A DNA stretch of 64,000 bases from Terriglobales bacterium (lineage in GTDB: Bacteria; Acidobacteriota; Terriglobia; Terriglobales; Acidobacteriaceae), in contig JASHOU010000010.1 of assembly GCA_030038475.1 (NCBI GenBank), positions 62,001-126,000 of the forward strand. Direction: 5' to 3'. Below are positions 54,692-63,943 of this stretch, one piece after another. The first letter of the stretch is position 1; the number at the start of each line of letters is the position of its first letter. Both the position numbers and the translations under genes were made by a program. Under the pieces are notes generated by a model that did not search any database, had not been told where the DNA came from, and saw only the letters and a list, made by a program, of their open reading frames with translations.

Positions 54692-57565
54692 TTACTCCTT
54701 TCCGATCAATAAGAAAGGAGCCCAATGGTAGGGATGGGGCCGCCGTTGCCGCAGCCTGATGGAGGCGCTTTGCAGCGCTTCCGCCTTCGGCAGTCCAGTT
54801 TGGAGTTCGCCATAAAAGTCGATCATAAATTCCTTAGTGCTGTCGTCATCGACGTCCCACAAGCTCAAAATCAGCGACTGCGCTCCGGCTTGCAGCAAGC
54901 CGCGGACCAAGCCCATCAATTCGTCACCGGGCGTAACCACGTTCAACCCGGTGGCGCAACCGCTTAGTACCACCAACTCAGCCGGCAGTCGCAGATGAGC
55001 CATGTCATAAAGGCTAAGATAGGAATCTCCCAGACGAATCGAGGAAAACATCGGGTTATCCTGGCGAAAATACCCGTGCGTCGCAATGTGTACGATTTTG
55101 CTGCCTGGCCCGTGGCTTTTCAGAACTGCCGAGGTTGCATCGTCCCCGACAAATAGTCTGCTGTTGGGCAAGATTTTGGATACTGCATCTACCTCCGCAA
55201 GAATAGCGGGTGTTCGCTCATCAGCCACGCCCAGGATTAGCGAATCACGGATTAGCGAATCGCTACTCGTGTTGAGGTGTTTCCTTTGGCAATGACCATA
55301 CACGCTGGCACTCGGCGCGTAGGAGACGGAAAATTGATCAACTAAGTATGAATTCCCATCATATAGAGCGTGAAACGGAACGTAATGCAGCAACCCATGC
55401 TGTACAAACACTATATGCCGTCCGTCGAGCATATCCCGGACAGGCGCGACTAACTCTTGATACAAACTCTGTAGGTGTGCCTGTGTCGATTCGAGTAGGG
55501 ACTGGCTGAAGATTTCCACATATTGGGGATCAAGGCGGAATTTCGACATCTGAAATTGCAGCAACTGCAGCAGCTTTTGAATTCGCGACTGCAGCGTGAC
55601 TGGACAGATGTGAAGTCTATCGCGCGTCAGCACGCAGGCCACGATGCGATCGTGTGTGCAGAAAAACTCGAGCAAAACGGTGTCCGCGGGAAGGACCGAA
55701 CGAATCTCCTCTAATGACATGGCGGAGGGAACCTGCAATCCCGCTTCATTCGCTTCCGCAACACTCGCTTGCTTGACCGCCCGCATCAAGTCCGACTCTC
55801 GCGATCGGGCCTGTCGTTCGAGTTGCTCGACCCTCTCCCGCGATCGCCCTTCCGGCCGCAATTGTTCGCGCTCGATCAGGTTGTAATACCAGTTCAGTTC
55901 CTCGCGGAGGTTGCGGATCGAACGCACGAGTTCGCTTTGTCCGGGATCGGCCGCGCTCGGAACGTGCACCGGGTGGTTTAGAACATCCATCAACGTCCGC
56001 GATTTGGCTTGTTCGATGTAGGTGAACGCCTCTGCGAAGCCGTTCTGACGTCGAAGACAAATGTCTACCAGGCTTTCGTATACTTCGAGTTTGTTTTCGA
56101 AGAAAGCAATCTTGAGTTCTTCTCCGCGCAGGCTGCTGCGCAGGCGCTCGATTGCTGCACGCGCATGGCAGTAAGACTCATAGGCCGCATCTTCATTTCC
56201 AGTGATTCGCTCCACTTCGCCCATCACAAACTCGGCTTGATAGAGAAGCGTCGGCGAATCCAGATTTGCCAGTTCCCTGAGGGCCGCCGCGCAGTGTTGT
56301 TTTGCCAGAGCTGTGTCGCTCAGCCGCAGGGCAATGCGCGCCAGCAATAGTTCGGCTAGAATTGCTTTGCCACGCATCGACGAGGTTCGGAAAAATTGAT
56401 GTGCTGCCGCACCAAGTCGTCGAGCCTCAAATAAGCGTCCTTCCGTGAACAGTACCAGCGCTTGATAAAGATCAATCAGCGAAGGCCAAACCTGGTTCTG
56501 GTCACGAACAAACGTCTTTTTTGCCAAACCAAATAGCTTGACAGCCTCAAACGCCTGCCCTTGACGGCTTGCCGCGATAGCCGAAAACCCCAGTGCTTTC
56601 GCTGCTTCATAACCAAAGCCGAGTTTCTCGAAACTTTCATGCGCTGTCCGACCCAGTTCGTCGGCCTCGCCGTTCAAATTCAGTTCGAGATAGATTTCTG
56701 CCATGTCCAGATTGCAGAGGGCGAGCTGATAAGGGTCGTTCGCTTTCTTGGCGCTCGAAGATGCATCGCGAAGCATTTGAATCGCGCGCCCGTATTCTCC
56801 GCGCAAGAAATATAAGTAGGCAATGTTGTAATCGGCATAAGCGACCAGAATCGGCATGTCCTTCTGCTCGCAGTGCCGTCGCGCGACCTGGTGGAGCTCC
56901 AATGCTTTGGGAAAATCGTTGAGACTGATGTGGCACAGCGATAAATTGCTCAGAACCGCCGCCAACCCTTCCGCATCGTCGTGGGCGAGCATTTGTTGGT
57001 ACGCGCGTTCGTAAAGGGCAAGCGCTTCGGTGAACCGGTCCTGCCGGTGGTAGATGTTTCCAATGTTGATTTCCAGGCGAGCGAGCCGTCGCGCATTGCC
57101 CTGTTTTCGAAAAATCTCGCCGGCGCGCTCGCCCGCGGCCAGTGCCTGATCGTATCTGCCGAGCAACAGCAACGGCTGAATCGATCCGCTCAAAGTCCGC
57201 GCTAGTTCAGCCTTGTCGCCCGTTTGCTCAAATAGAGCGATCGCCTTTTCGTGCAGTTGAACGGCCTCCAAATGTTCATCCAGCGCATACATGGCGTTGG
57301 CTTTTGCCCGAAAGCTTCGGGCAATCAGGCTCGGAGTGCCAAGCGTTTGGGCAACATCCAGCGCCGCGTCCGCCAGTCGCTTCGCCCGATTTGTATCGAT
57401 ACGAACTTCTTGCCAGACTTTTTCGGTGAGCGTTGTTACGATTTCATCCCACGCAATCGTCGAGCATTCCGCGATCAACTGCGCTCGGCTCAAGGCATCG
57501 TCCAGCGCCAGCAGACGCTCAATGGCCGCGTCCGATTCGGTCTTTAAAACCGGCTGGACGCTCAT
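54692..57565 (-). CDS. TPR-CHAT caspase-like protease
   Basis: 957 residues. About residues 40-480 are ten or so TPR-like helix pairs (EHLEAVQLHEKAIALFEQTGDKAELARTLSG, YDQALAAGERAGEIFRKQGN, DRFTEALALYERAYQQMLAHDD). A coiled segment follows around 530-610. The C-terminal CHAT domain (about 640-957) has the catalytic His830 in IVHIATHGYFRQ and Cys870 in ELVVLSGCATGLN, followed by GDELMGLVRGLLQAGAQSLILSLWDVDD and a terminal PYHWAPFLLIG. CHAT proteins are caspase/separase relatives, and the TPR part usually senses a partner. Its start overlaps the sigma factor stop by one base. Cytoplasmic; no signal peptide. Confidence 0.92.
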   Translation of the reverse strand: MSVQPVLKTESDAAIERLLALDDALSRAQLIAECSTIAWDEIVTTLTEKVWQEVRIDTNRAKRLADAALDVAQTLGTPSLIARSFRAKANAMYALDEHLEAVQLHEKAIALFEQTGDKAELARTLSGSIQPLLLLGRYDQALAAGERAGEIFRKQGNARRLARLEINIGNIYHRQDRFTEALALYERAYQQMLAHDDAEGLAAVLSNLSLCHISLNDFPKALELHQVARRHCEQKDMPILVAYADYNIAYLYFLRGEYGRAIQMLRDASSSAKKANDPYQLALCNLDMAEIYLELNLNGEADELGRTAHESFEKLGFGYEAAKALGFSAIAASRQGQAFEAVKLFGLAKKTFVRDQNQVWPSLIDLYQALVLFTEGRLFEARRLGAAAHQFFRTSSMRGKAILAELLLARIALRLSDTALAKQHCAAALRELANLDSPTLLYQAEFVMGEVERITGNEDAAYESYCHARAAIERLRSSLRGEELKIAFFENKLEVYESLVDICLRRQNGFAEAFTYIEQAKSRTLMDVLNHPVHVPSAADPGQSELVRSIRNLREELNWYYNLIEREQLRPEGRSRERVEQLERQARSRESDLMRAVKQASVAEANEAGLQVPSAMSLEEIRSVLPADTVLLEFFCTHDRIVACVLTRDRLHICPVTLQSRIQKLLQLLQFQMSKFRLDPQYVEIFSQSLLESTQAHLQSLYQELVAPVRDMLDGRHIVFVQHGLLHYVPFHALYDGNSYLVDQFSVSYAPSASVYGHCQRKHLNTSSDSLIRDSLILGVADERTPAILAEVDAVSKILPNSRLFVGDDATSAVLKSHGPGSKIVHIATHGYFRQDNPMFSSIRLGDSYLSLYDMAHLRLPAELVVLSGCATGLNVVTPGDELMGLVRGLLQAGAQSLILSLWDVDDDSTKEFMIDFYGELQTGLPKAEALQSASIRLRQRRPHPYHWAPFLLIGKE

Positions 57566-58179
57566 CAGAAGCCTCTCTTTTCCAAGTGCTTCTTGAGATA
57601 GGCCAGGCAGCGTCCGCGAATCGCGCCAATCGATCCCTTCGCCATGCCCAGCTCCTTCGCAACATTCTCGTAGGGTCGCGGAGGAATTTCGAAAAAAAGC
57701 AAATGAACCATCCGCTCACATCTCTCGGGCAGCTCTACAATGGCATCGCGGAGCATCTGCTCTTGTTCGAGTTGCAACAGCATTTGCTCAGGAAGGTCTT
57801 CACTGTGGCTGGCAGGCAGCGCGGCATTGCTCTCGGCAGCTTCTGGTGTAAGCTCAACCAGCCGTTCCCCGTCACGTTGGTGGTGAAGGCATTTGTGATA
57901 GCAGACCTGCATCAGCCATTTTGGCAAAGCGCCGTGTTCGCGAAGTCGCGGCAGTTCCGAAAGCAAATCCACACAAACTGATTGAAAAATGTCCCCCGCA
58001 TCCTGATACATCCCCAGCTTGATTGGAATCGAGTAGATCAGATTCTTGTACTTGTCGATCAGCGCTGACCATGCCTCCTGATCACCCTTAAGGCAACGAG
58101 CGATCAGCTTTTCATCGGAGAGACCGCCCGAAGACTGGACCGGCTTTTCCTTCTGCCGTCCTGTTGCTGTTCCCGTCAT
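57565..58179 (-). CDS. ECF-like sigma-70 family RNA polymerase sigma factor
   Basis: 204 residues. Region 2: ARCLKGDQEAWSALIDKYKNLIYSIPIKLGMYQDAGDIFQSV. Region 4: LPERCERMVHLLFFEIPPRPYENVAKELGMAKGSIGAIRGRCLAYLKKHL. Regions 1 and 3 are absent, as in ECF sigma factors. Its ATG overlaps the stop of the peptide-binding protein gene (ATGA) and its stop overlaps the TPR-CHAT start, so it is translationally coupled on both sides. Likely directs polymerase to a small regulon, perhaps including this run. Confidence 0.9.
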   Translation of the reverse strand: MTGTATGRQKEKPVQSSGGLSDEKLIARCLKGDQEAWSALIDKYKNLIYSIPIKLGMYQDAGDIFQSVCVDLLSELPRLREHGALPKWLMQVCYHKCLHHQRDGERLVELTPEAAESNAALPASHSEDLPEQMLLQLEQEQMLRDAIVELPERCERMVHLLFFEIPPRPYENVAKELGMAKGSIGAIRGRCLAYLKKHLEKRGF

Positions 58180-59951
58180 CGCACTCCTGCGTTCTGCGGA
58201 GCCGAGCTGCGCACATAAAGCTCATCCGCGTTCCATAACGTATAGGGATCGAGCACAGCCGGATGGAAATTGCCGACGCGCACATTCGCGCCAGCCAGAA
58301 TGTTGGGCGTTCCCAAAAAGACGAAAGGAAGATTATCGGAGATAAGTTGCTGCGCGCGATCGTATAACTGCTTTCGCTTGGCATAGTCGAGCGTGACCAT
58401 CTGTTGTTGCATAAGTTGGTCGAGTTCACGCTCCCAAGCTGTCGCGGGCTCGGTTTCGTTGAGATGCCACAAGTGTGAAGTTCCGTTGAAGGTCCACACG
58501 TTCATCTCCGGATTGGGGTCTGCATCCCCGCCACCGAGCCCCATGATTGCGGTGTCATAATCGAAGGTCTGAAATATGCGGTCAATCATCGCGCGAAATT
58601 CGAGCGGAACAACATGCACCTGCATTCCGAGATGCGAGAGATCGTCTTGCACTAGAGTTGCCATCTTCATGCGCTGGCTGTTCGAGGAACTGGTGACAAT
58701 CGAAAACTCCACGGGCCGCCCCGCCGCGTCTACTAACAGCCCCGCGGGATTCCACGAATATCCCGCTGACTTCAGCAACTGTCTTGCAGTTTCCAGCGAA
58801 CGCTGTGGATGCGGCAGATTCTGATCGACCCAGAGTTTGTTCCCCGGACCGACGTTTCCCCACAGCGCCGCGCCGCGTGATCCATACACCAGGCGCACGA
58901 TGGATTCGCGGTCAACCGCTGCTGAGATTGCTTGTCGGAATTTCAGATCGCGAAACCACGTCTGCTTGCGCGCAACTTCGTCGAGTTTTTTGCCGCTCAG
59001 ATCGTTAAGGTTGAACAGCAGGAAGTTGTATTCCAGGCTCGGCCCCATATCCGCCAGCTGCGAATCCATGCGGGATTTCTCGCGCACGAGAAGGTTGTAA
59101 TTTTCTGCGCTGAGCCGGCTGATCATGTCGGTCTCGCCCGCTTCGAATCGCATCACTTGCGCGTCCTCGGTGCCCACGAATAGAAATGCGAGTTCATCAA
59201 GATAAGGCAACCGCCGATTCTCGGCGTCAACCTTCCAATAGTAGGGATTGCGTTCCACCACGATTTGTTGGCCGGGAGTGTATTGTTTGAGTCGAAAAGG
59301 GCCCAAGCCGGCGATCTCGCCCGGGGCGACGTTCAAACCCCATGTCTGCGCGAAATGGCCCTCACGGTACGGCTTCTCCAGCAGATGTCTCGGAAGCATG
59401 GCCAATCCATCAAACAACCTTTCACCCGCGGCATAGGGACGCGGTAAGACGAACCGTACCGTGTATTGGTCGAGTTTTGTAACTTGCATCGGCTTGCCGT
59501 CGATGATGAGCAGATCCCGCTGCGGCGAATCGACCGCCTCATCCATGTAGACCTTGAAAGAGAACAACACGTCGTCCGCGTCGAAGGGATACCCGTCAGA
59601 AAAGCGAATACCCTTGCGGAGTTGCAGGGTAAACGTCTTGCCGTCGGCAGACATTTTCCATGATTTCGCGAGCGCCGGTTCGGTCTGCTGCGTCGATCGG
59701 TTGATGTCGATCAAGTCTGCCATAAGTCGCCCGATCACCTCGCGTGACACCGCATCCGTGGCAGTAACGGGATTAAGCGTCTTGGGTTCAGAACGTTGCC
59801 CAATCGTCAGGTGTCCGCCGTATTGGCCGGAGACATCAGCGTCGCGTGCGAGTTCTTCGCCTGGTTTTGCCGCTTCTGGAGCCGGCGCGGCCGCGAAGCA
59901 GATGCCTGCGAGCAGGCACACGTGTAGGGTTAGGTGAGCGATCAGCTTCAT
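58176..59951 (-). CDS. Peptide ABC transporter substrate-binding protein (SBP family 5)
   Basis: 591 residues. Signal peptide MKLIAHLTLHVCLLAGICFAAAPAPEAAKP. Family core: GQYGGHLTIGQRSEPKTLNPVTATDAVSREVIGRLMADLI, PALAKSWKMSADGKTFTLQLRKGIRFSDGYPFDADDVLFS, GPFRLKQYTPGQQIVVERNPYYWK and FRQAISAAVDRESIVRLVYG. OppA/DppA-like periplasmic receptor for di- or oligopeptides. Lies 28 bases after the OppC-like gene and overlaps the sigma factor gene by four bases. Confidence 0.9.
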   Translation of the reverse strand: MKLIAHLTLHVCLLAGICFAAAPAPEAAKPGEELARDADVSGQYGGHLTIGQRSEPKTLNPVTATDAVSREVIGRLMADLIDINRSTQQTEPALAKSWKMSADGKTFTLQLRKGIRFSDGYPFDADDVLFSFKVYMDEAVDSPQRDLLIIDGKPMQVTKLDQYTVRFVLPRPYAAGERLFDGLAMLPRHLLEKPYREGHFAQTWGLNVAPGEIAGLGPFRLKQYTPGQQIVVERNPYYWKVDAENRRLPYLDELAFLFVGTEDAQVMRFEAGETDMISRLSAENYNLLVREKSRMDSQLADMGPSLEYNFLLFNLNDLSGKKLDEVARKQTWFRDLKFRQAISAAVDRESIVRLVYGSRGAALWGNVGPGNKLWVDQNLPHPQRSLETARQLLKSAGYSWNPAGLLVDAAGRPVEFSIVTSSSNSQRMKMATLVQDDLSHLGMQVHVVPLEFRAMIDRIFQTFDYDTAIMGLGGGDADPNPEMNVWTFNGTSHLWHLNETEPATAWERELDQLMQQQMVTLDYAKRKQLYDRAQQLISDNLPFVFLGTPNILAGANVRVGNFHPAVLDPYTLWNADELYVRSSAPQNAGVR

Positions 59952-59979
59952 AAGACACCCCGTACCCCACAGAACTTTG

Positions 59980-61008
59980 TTAGGTTAATGAAGATTCTAA
60001 CCGGGAATGAAATACATCAGCGAGGGAACTATAGAGTACCGAAGTAACAACAAGAGCGCCGGCTGGGGCCAGCAGCCATGCATAAGAAACCAGGATGCTG
60101 TATTGCTGCAGAGCGCCAAGCATGTTACCCCAGCTGGGTATGGGCTCAGTAACTCCGAGCCCGAAGAACGAGAGCATGACCTCCGCAGCAATATAACGCG
60201 GAACGAGCAGCGCCGCCTGGGTCAGCAGCAAGCCGAAAGTTTCCGGCAATATGTGCCGTCGCAGCACATAGAAGTCGGATGCGCCAAAGCCACGCGCCGC
60301 CAGAACGTAGTTGCGGCTTCGTAAACTGAGCACTAATCCTCGAATCAACCTGGCCGGTCGGGCCCAGCCAATCATGCCAATGACGCCGGTCAATAAGAAA
60401 AAAGTTTCGATTGCACTCAGATGCAATGGCAAGAACGCCCGCAAGCCAAGCAGGAAGTAAAGCCACGGCAACGACAAGAACAGCTCTGTCACGCCCATCA
60501 GCGACTCGTCAACCCAGCGCCCGTAGTATCCCGCAATAACTCCGAGAATGCATCCCAATAAAAGCGCGATCAACGTTGCCGTGATTCCGGCTGCGACCGA
60601 AATCTGGCCGCCATACAAAACGCGAGAGAATTCATCGCGTCCGTAACCGTCAGTACCCCAAAGAAAAATTCTCCCCGGCTCGTCGACGCCAAACAGATGT
60701 AGCGACGTTTCGTAAATGCCCACTAGTTTGTAACTTGAACCGCGTACAAAAAAATGCAGGGGATATTCAACGCTACGAGTCTCACTGTAAGCGCCAGGTT
60801 GATTACTGCTCGTGTTAGCCGTCCAGGCATACACAAACGGACGAAGATGAAACCCTGAGGCGTTTATAAAATGCAGTCGCGTCGGCGGAGCGTATGGCTG
60901 GTCACGGTTTTGGCTGGCAGCATCGTAGGGCGCGAAAAATCCGGCAAACAACAAGACAAGATGCAGTCCTACGATCACCGCAACCAACGCCAACGTCTTA
61001 GTCCGCAT
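59980..61008 (-). CDS. Peptide ABC transporter permease, DppC/OppC type
   Basis: 342 residues from ATG at 61008 (GAAGG upstream). An N-terminal helix (LALVAVIVGLHLVLLFAGFF) precedes a periplasmic insert of about 90 residues. The transport domain has GTDGYGRDEFSRVLYGGQISVAAGITATLIALLLGCILGVIAGYY and the EAA loop AARGFGASDFYVLRRHILPE. The ATG lies within the end of the OppB-like gene (11-base overlap). Partner of the next permease. Confidence 0.9.
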   Translation of the reverse strand: MRTKTLALVAVIVGLHLVLLFAGFFAPYDAASQNRDQPYAPPTRLHFINASGFHLRPFVYAWTANTSSNQPGAYSETRSVEYPLHFFVRGSSYKLVGIYETSLHLFGVDEPGRIFLWGTDGYGRDEFSRVLYGGQISVAAGITATLIALLLGCILGVIAGYYGRWVDESLMGVTELFLSLPWLYFLLGLRAFLPLHLSAIETFFLLTGVIGMIGWARPARLIRGLVLSLRSRNYVLAARGFGASDFYVLRRHILPETFGLLLTQAALLVPRYIAAEVMLSFFGLGVTEPIPSWGNMLGALQQYSILVSYAWLLAPAGALVVTSVLYSSLADVFHSRLESSLT

Positions 61009-61975
61009 TCGTACCTTCTCTGCGAATGCGCGGGTCAAATGCGAGCAGCATTACGTCGGCAACGAGATTCCCGCCTACCATGAATAACGCCGAGAACATA
61101 ATTCCGCCGATCACTAGATATAGGTCGCGCGATAGTGTAGCTTCTAGAATCAGCGGCCCTAATCCAGGCCAACCGCATACAACCTCAACCAATAGCGATC
61201 CACTGAGCAGGCCAGCCAGAGAAAATCCTAGTAGCGAAATAGCGGGATTAGCCGCCGCGGACAACGCATGACGAAACAAAAGCCTAGCTCGGCGGATTCC
61301 AAATCCGCGCGCGGCATGCACATAGGGAGCGTCTAATGCCTCAACCATACTGGCGCGAATGTGCCTGACAATCACGGCGCTTTCACAAACGGCAAGAATA
61401 AGCACCGGCAACGCCAGATGCCGCGTGAGGTCCTGCAATTTCGTCCACTCGGAAAGTCCGTCGAAGTCGGTCGACGTCATTCCGCCTATAGGAGCCAATC
61501 GCCAACGAACTGCGACCGCCAATACCGCCACGGCAATCACCAACTCCGGAACAGATATGACAAATGAACTCGCCAGAGTAACCGTCTTATCTAACAAACC
61601 TTCTCGCCAATTTGCAGTCCACACGCCCAACGGAACGGAAATAAACCAGGTGAGAAGCAGTGCCGTGGTTGTCAGCAACAGAGTGTTTTGCGTCCGTTTC
61701 CACAGCAACGGTGCGACCGGCATGTTGTAGGCTATCGAATACCCAAAATCCGCATGCAGCGCCGATTTCATCCACCGCCCATATCTCACTGCGAGCGGCT
61801 GGTCCAATCCGTAATGCGCGCGCAGCGCCGAAATCGTTTCCGGAGAAATCTGCGGATTCAACCGCATTTCGTCAAAAAAACTGCCCGGCGCCATTTCTGT
61901 AAACAGAAAACAAAGCGCCGATACTCCGGCCAGCAACAGGATCGCTCGCAGCAGTCTTTGGCCGACGTAAATCAC
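60998..61975 (-). CDS. Peptide ABC transporter permease, DppB/OppB type
   Basis: 325 residues: first helix RLLRAILLLAGVSALCFLFTEMAPGSFF, LRAHYGLDQPLAVRYGRWMKSALHADFGYS (the conserved OppB periplasmic loop), and the EAA loop AARGFGIRRARLLFRHALS. Ends REGTNAD. The start overlaps the upstream ATPase gene by four bases. Confidence 0.91.
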   Translation of the reverse strand: MIYVGQRLLRAILLLAGVSALCFLFTEMAPGSFFDEMRLNPQISPETISALRAHYGLDQPLAVRYGRWMKSALHADFGYSIAYNMPVAPLLWKRTQNTLLLTTTALLLTWFISVPLGVWTANWREGLLDKTVTLASSFVISVPELVIAVAVLAVAVRWRLAPIGGMTSTDFDGLSEWTKLQDLTRHLALPVLILAVCESAVIVRHIRASMVEALDAPYVHAARGFGIRRARLLFRHALSAAANPAISLLGFSLAGLLSGSLLVEVVCGWPGLGPLILEATLSRDLYLVIGGIMFSALFMVGGNLVADVMLLAFDPRIRREGTNAD

Positions 61976-62874
61976 CCTTGTGCTCCCACAGCAGCCGCGA
62001 ATTTCGCTGTAGCTAGCTTTGCCGAAACCAGCTGTTTCTTTGTTGCCGCCTCGCTCGGGTTTAAAATGATTTGTTGGGTCGGGCCAATTTCCACGATCCG
62101 CCCTCCGGACATAACTGCGATTACATCCGCTAAATGCACTACTAGTGCTAGATCGTGAGAAATCAGGAGATAAGTCAGTTGATGCGCTTCTTGCAAATCG
62201 AGTAATAAGTTGGCGATTTGGGCCTGAGTCGACAAATCCAATCCACTGAATGCCTCATCCAGCACCAGTAACTGAGGGCGCAAGACAAGTGCACGCGCCA
62301 GCGCCAGCCGCTGGCGTTGCCCCCCGCTGAAGTGAAGGATCGATCGATCCATCCAATCCGGAGAAAGACCGACTTCGGCCATCAAAGTGCGGACCAGATC
62401 GCGACGATCTTCTCGTGTGTAGCCAACTTGGCCGCTTTGGCGACCTATAATCGTCGGTTCGCTAATGATCAAGGGTTCTTCGATGACTTCCCGCGCCGAG
62501 AATCGCGGGTTCATCGAGGTCACAGGGTCCTGAAAAACCATTTGGATGCGCGAGCGAAAAGGAGCCAGTTCGCTGGGATGAAGCTGTGCGATGTCGGTCC
62601 CTCCGATCAGGATTTGGCCAGAGTCCGGTCGTTCGAGTCGCGCCACGCATCGTGCCACGGTGCTCTTTCCCGATCCAGACGCCCCGACCAATGCTAGAGT
62701 CTTCCCATGCTGAATCTCGAAATCAACATCGCGGACAGCGGTAATCGACCTGTCCTTCTGCCAGAGACTACCCCGCGCATATTTCTTACAAAGGCCGCTT
62801 GCGCACAAAAAGCGACCAATGGGCTCTGGTTCATTGCCACGGTTAGCTGGAGAGTTAGTCGACATGCTCCCCAT
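61972..62874 (-). CDS. Peptide ABC transporter ATP-binding protein, DppF/OppF type
   Basis: 300 residues. Walker A GASGSGKSTVARCVARLE, signature FSGGQRQRLALARAL, Walker B LLVLDEAFSGLD, and SHDLALVVHLADVIAVM. Shorter C-terminus than OppD. The start overlaps the stop of the preceding ATPase gene. Confidence 0.92.
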   Translation of the reverse strand: MGSMSTNSPANRGNEPEPIGRFLCASGLCKKYARGSLWQKDRSITAVRDVDFEIQHGKTLALVGASGSGKSTVARCVARLERPDSGQILIGGTDIAQLHPSELAPFRSRIQMVFQDPVTSMNPRFSAREVIEEPLIISEPTIIGRQSGQVGYTREDRRDLVRTLMAEVGLSPDWMDRSILHFSGGQRQRLALARALVLRPQLLVLDEAFSGLDLSTQAQIANLLLDLQEAHQLTYLLISHDLALVVHLADVIAVMSGGRIVEIGPTQQIILNPSEAATKKQLVSAKLATAKFAAAVGAQG

Positions 62875-63859
62875 ACTTGAAACAATTCACGTTTGCCAAC
62901 GGCGCTGGCATGAACTCTGGGGGATAACGTCGCGAACAAACGTCCATCCTTTCGCAGCAACGCGGCTCAAACCTGCAGCCAACCGGAAGGCTCGTGGGAT
63001 TCGGAGTTTCGCCATCGATCACCGGGAGTCGCGCGCTCTTTGCCGCTCCGGTAACCACTGAGGACGTCGCTATCCGGACCAGCGCTTGAGTATAAGGATG
63101 CAGCGGCCGGCCGAAGATCACGTCGGTGCTGGCGACTTCGACGATGCGGCCTGCATACATAACGGCCATACGATCCGCAAATCCGGCAAAGAACACTGGA
63201 TCGTGGCTGATCGCCAGAATCGCTGTACCGTGTTGCCGCCGAATCTGCGACAACAGCGTTACAATCTCCGCCTGCAGGGACACGTCGAGTTCGCTGGTTG
63301 CTTCATCGGCGATTAATAGAGCGGGCCTGCACGCTACGGCCTGCGCAATGGCAATCCGCTGGCGCTGGCCTCCACTGAGTTGATGAGGATAAGTGGAGTA
63401 AATTTCTTGTGGCTCATTGAACCCAACCTCACGAAGTAAATCTAGGACCCCTTGTCGGCGTTGCTGAGTATTGAGTGGCAGATGAGACCGCAGCACTTCA
63501 CTGACTTGTGAGCCGGCGGTCATTACCGGATTGAGTGCAAGAGCCGGATCCTGCGGAATCAGCGATATCTCTTGGCCGCGGATCGCACGCAAATCTCTTT
63601 CGGGCAAACTCAACAAATCGCGGCCGCGAAACAGGATGCTCCCATCCTCACATTTTGCCTGCGGTGGCAGCATCTTTAACAACGCGCTTGCCAGCGTGCT
63701 TTTGCCGCAACCAGATTCTCCAAGTATTCCGACTACTTCTCCCGAGCAAATGTCTAGGCTGACTCCATCGAGGGCGCGTACTGGATCGCCGTTCGCAGGG
63801 AAATATGTAACCTTTAGCTCGTGGACCTGAAGTAAGTATTTGTTGGAGTTATCCACCAT
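62855..63859 (-). CDS. Peptide ABC transporter ATP-binding protein, DppD/OppD type
   Basis: 334 residues from ATG at 63859 (a TTG at 63871 is less likely). Walker A GESGCGKSTLASALLKML, signature LSGGQRQRIAIAQAV, Walker B LLIADEATSELD. The C-terminal oligo_HPY region (GRPLHPYTQALVRIA...LPVGCRFEPRCCERMDVC) has the Cys cluster that ligates a 4Fe-4S centre in some relatives. First gene of the twelve-kilobase minus-strand run. Confidence 0.92.
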   Translation of the reverse strand: MVDNSNKYLLQVHELKVTYFPANGDPVRALDGVSLDICSGEVVGILGESGCGKSTLASALLKMLPPQAKCEDGSILFRGRDLLSLPERDLRAIRGQEISLIPQDPALALNPVMTAGSQVSEVLRSHLPLNTQQRRQGVLDLLREVGFNEPQEIYSTYPHQLSGGQRQRIAIAQAVACRPALLIADEATSELDVSLQAEIVTLLSQIRRQHGTAILAISHDPVFFAGFADRMAVMYAGRIVEVASTDVIFGRPLHPYTQALVRIATSSVVTGAAKSARLPVIDGETPNPTSLPVGCRFEPRCCERMDVCSRRYPPEFMPAPLANVNCFKYGEHVD

Positions 63860-63943
63860 ACACCAACCCAATCAAATCTTACTCATAATGTCTGGGCTTG
63901 AAAAAACGCGGTGGAACCACGACCAAAGTTTCGAGTGAGTCGA

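Noticed and set aside
54692-58179. Calling the TPR-CHAT locus a type III-E CRISPR system
   Set aside because: No repeat-spacer array and no gRAMP/Cas7-11 or other cas gene occur anywhere in the window.
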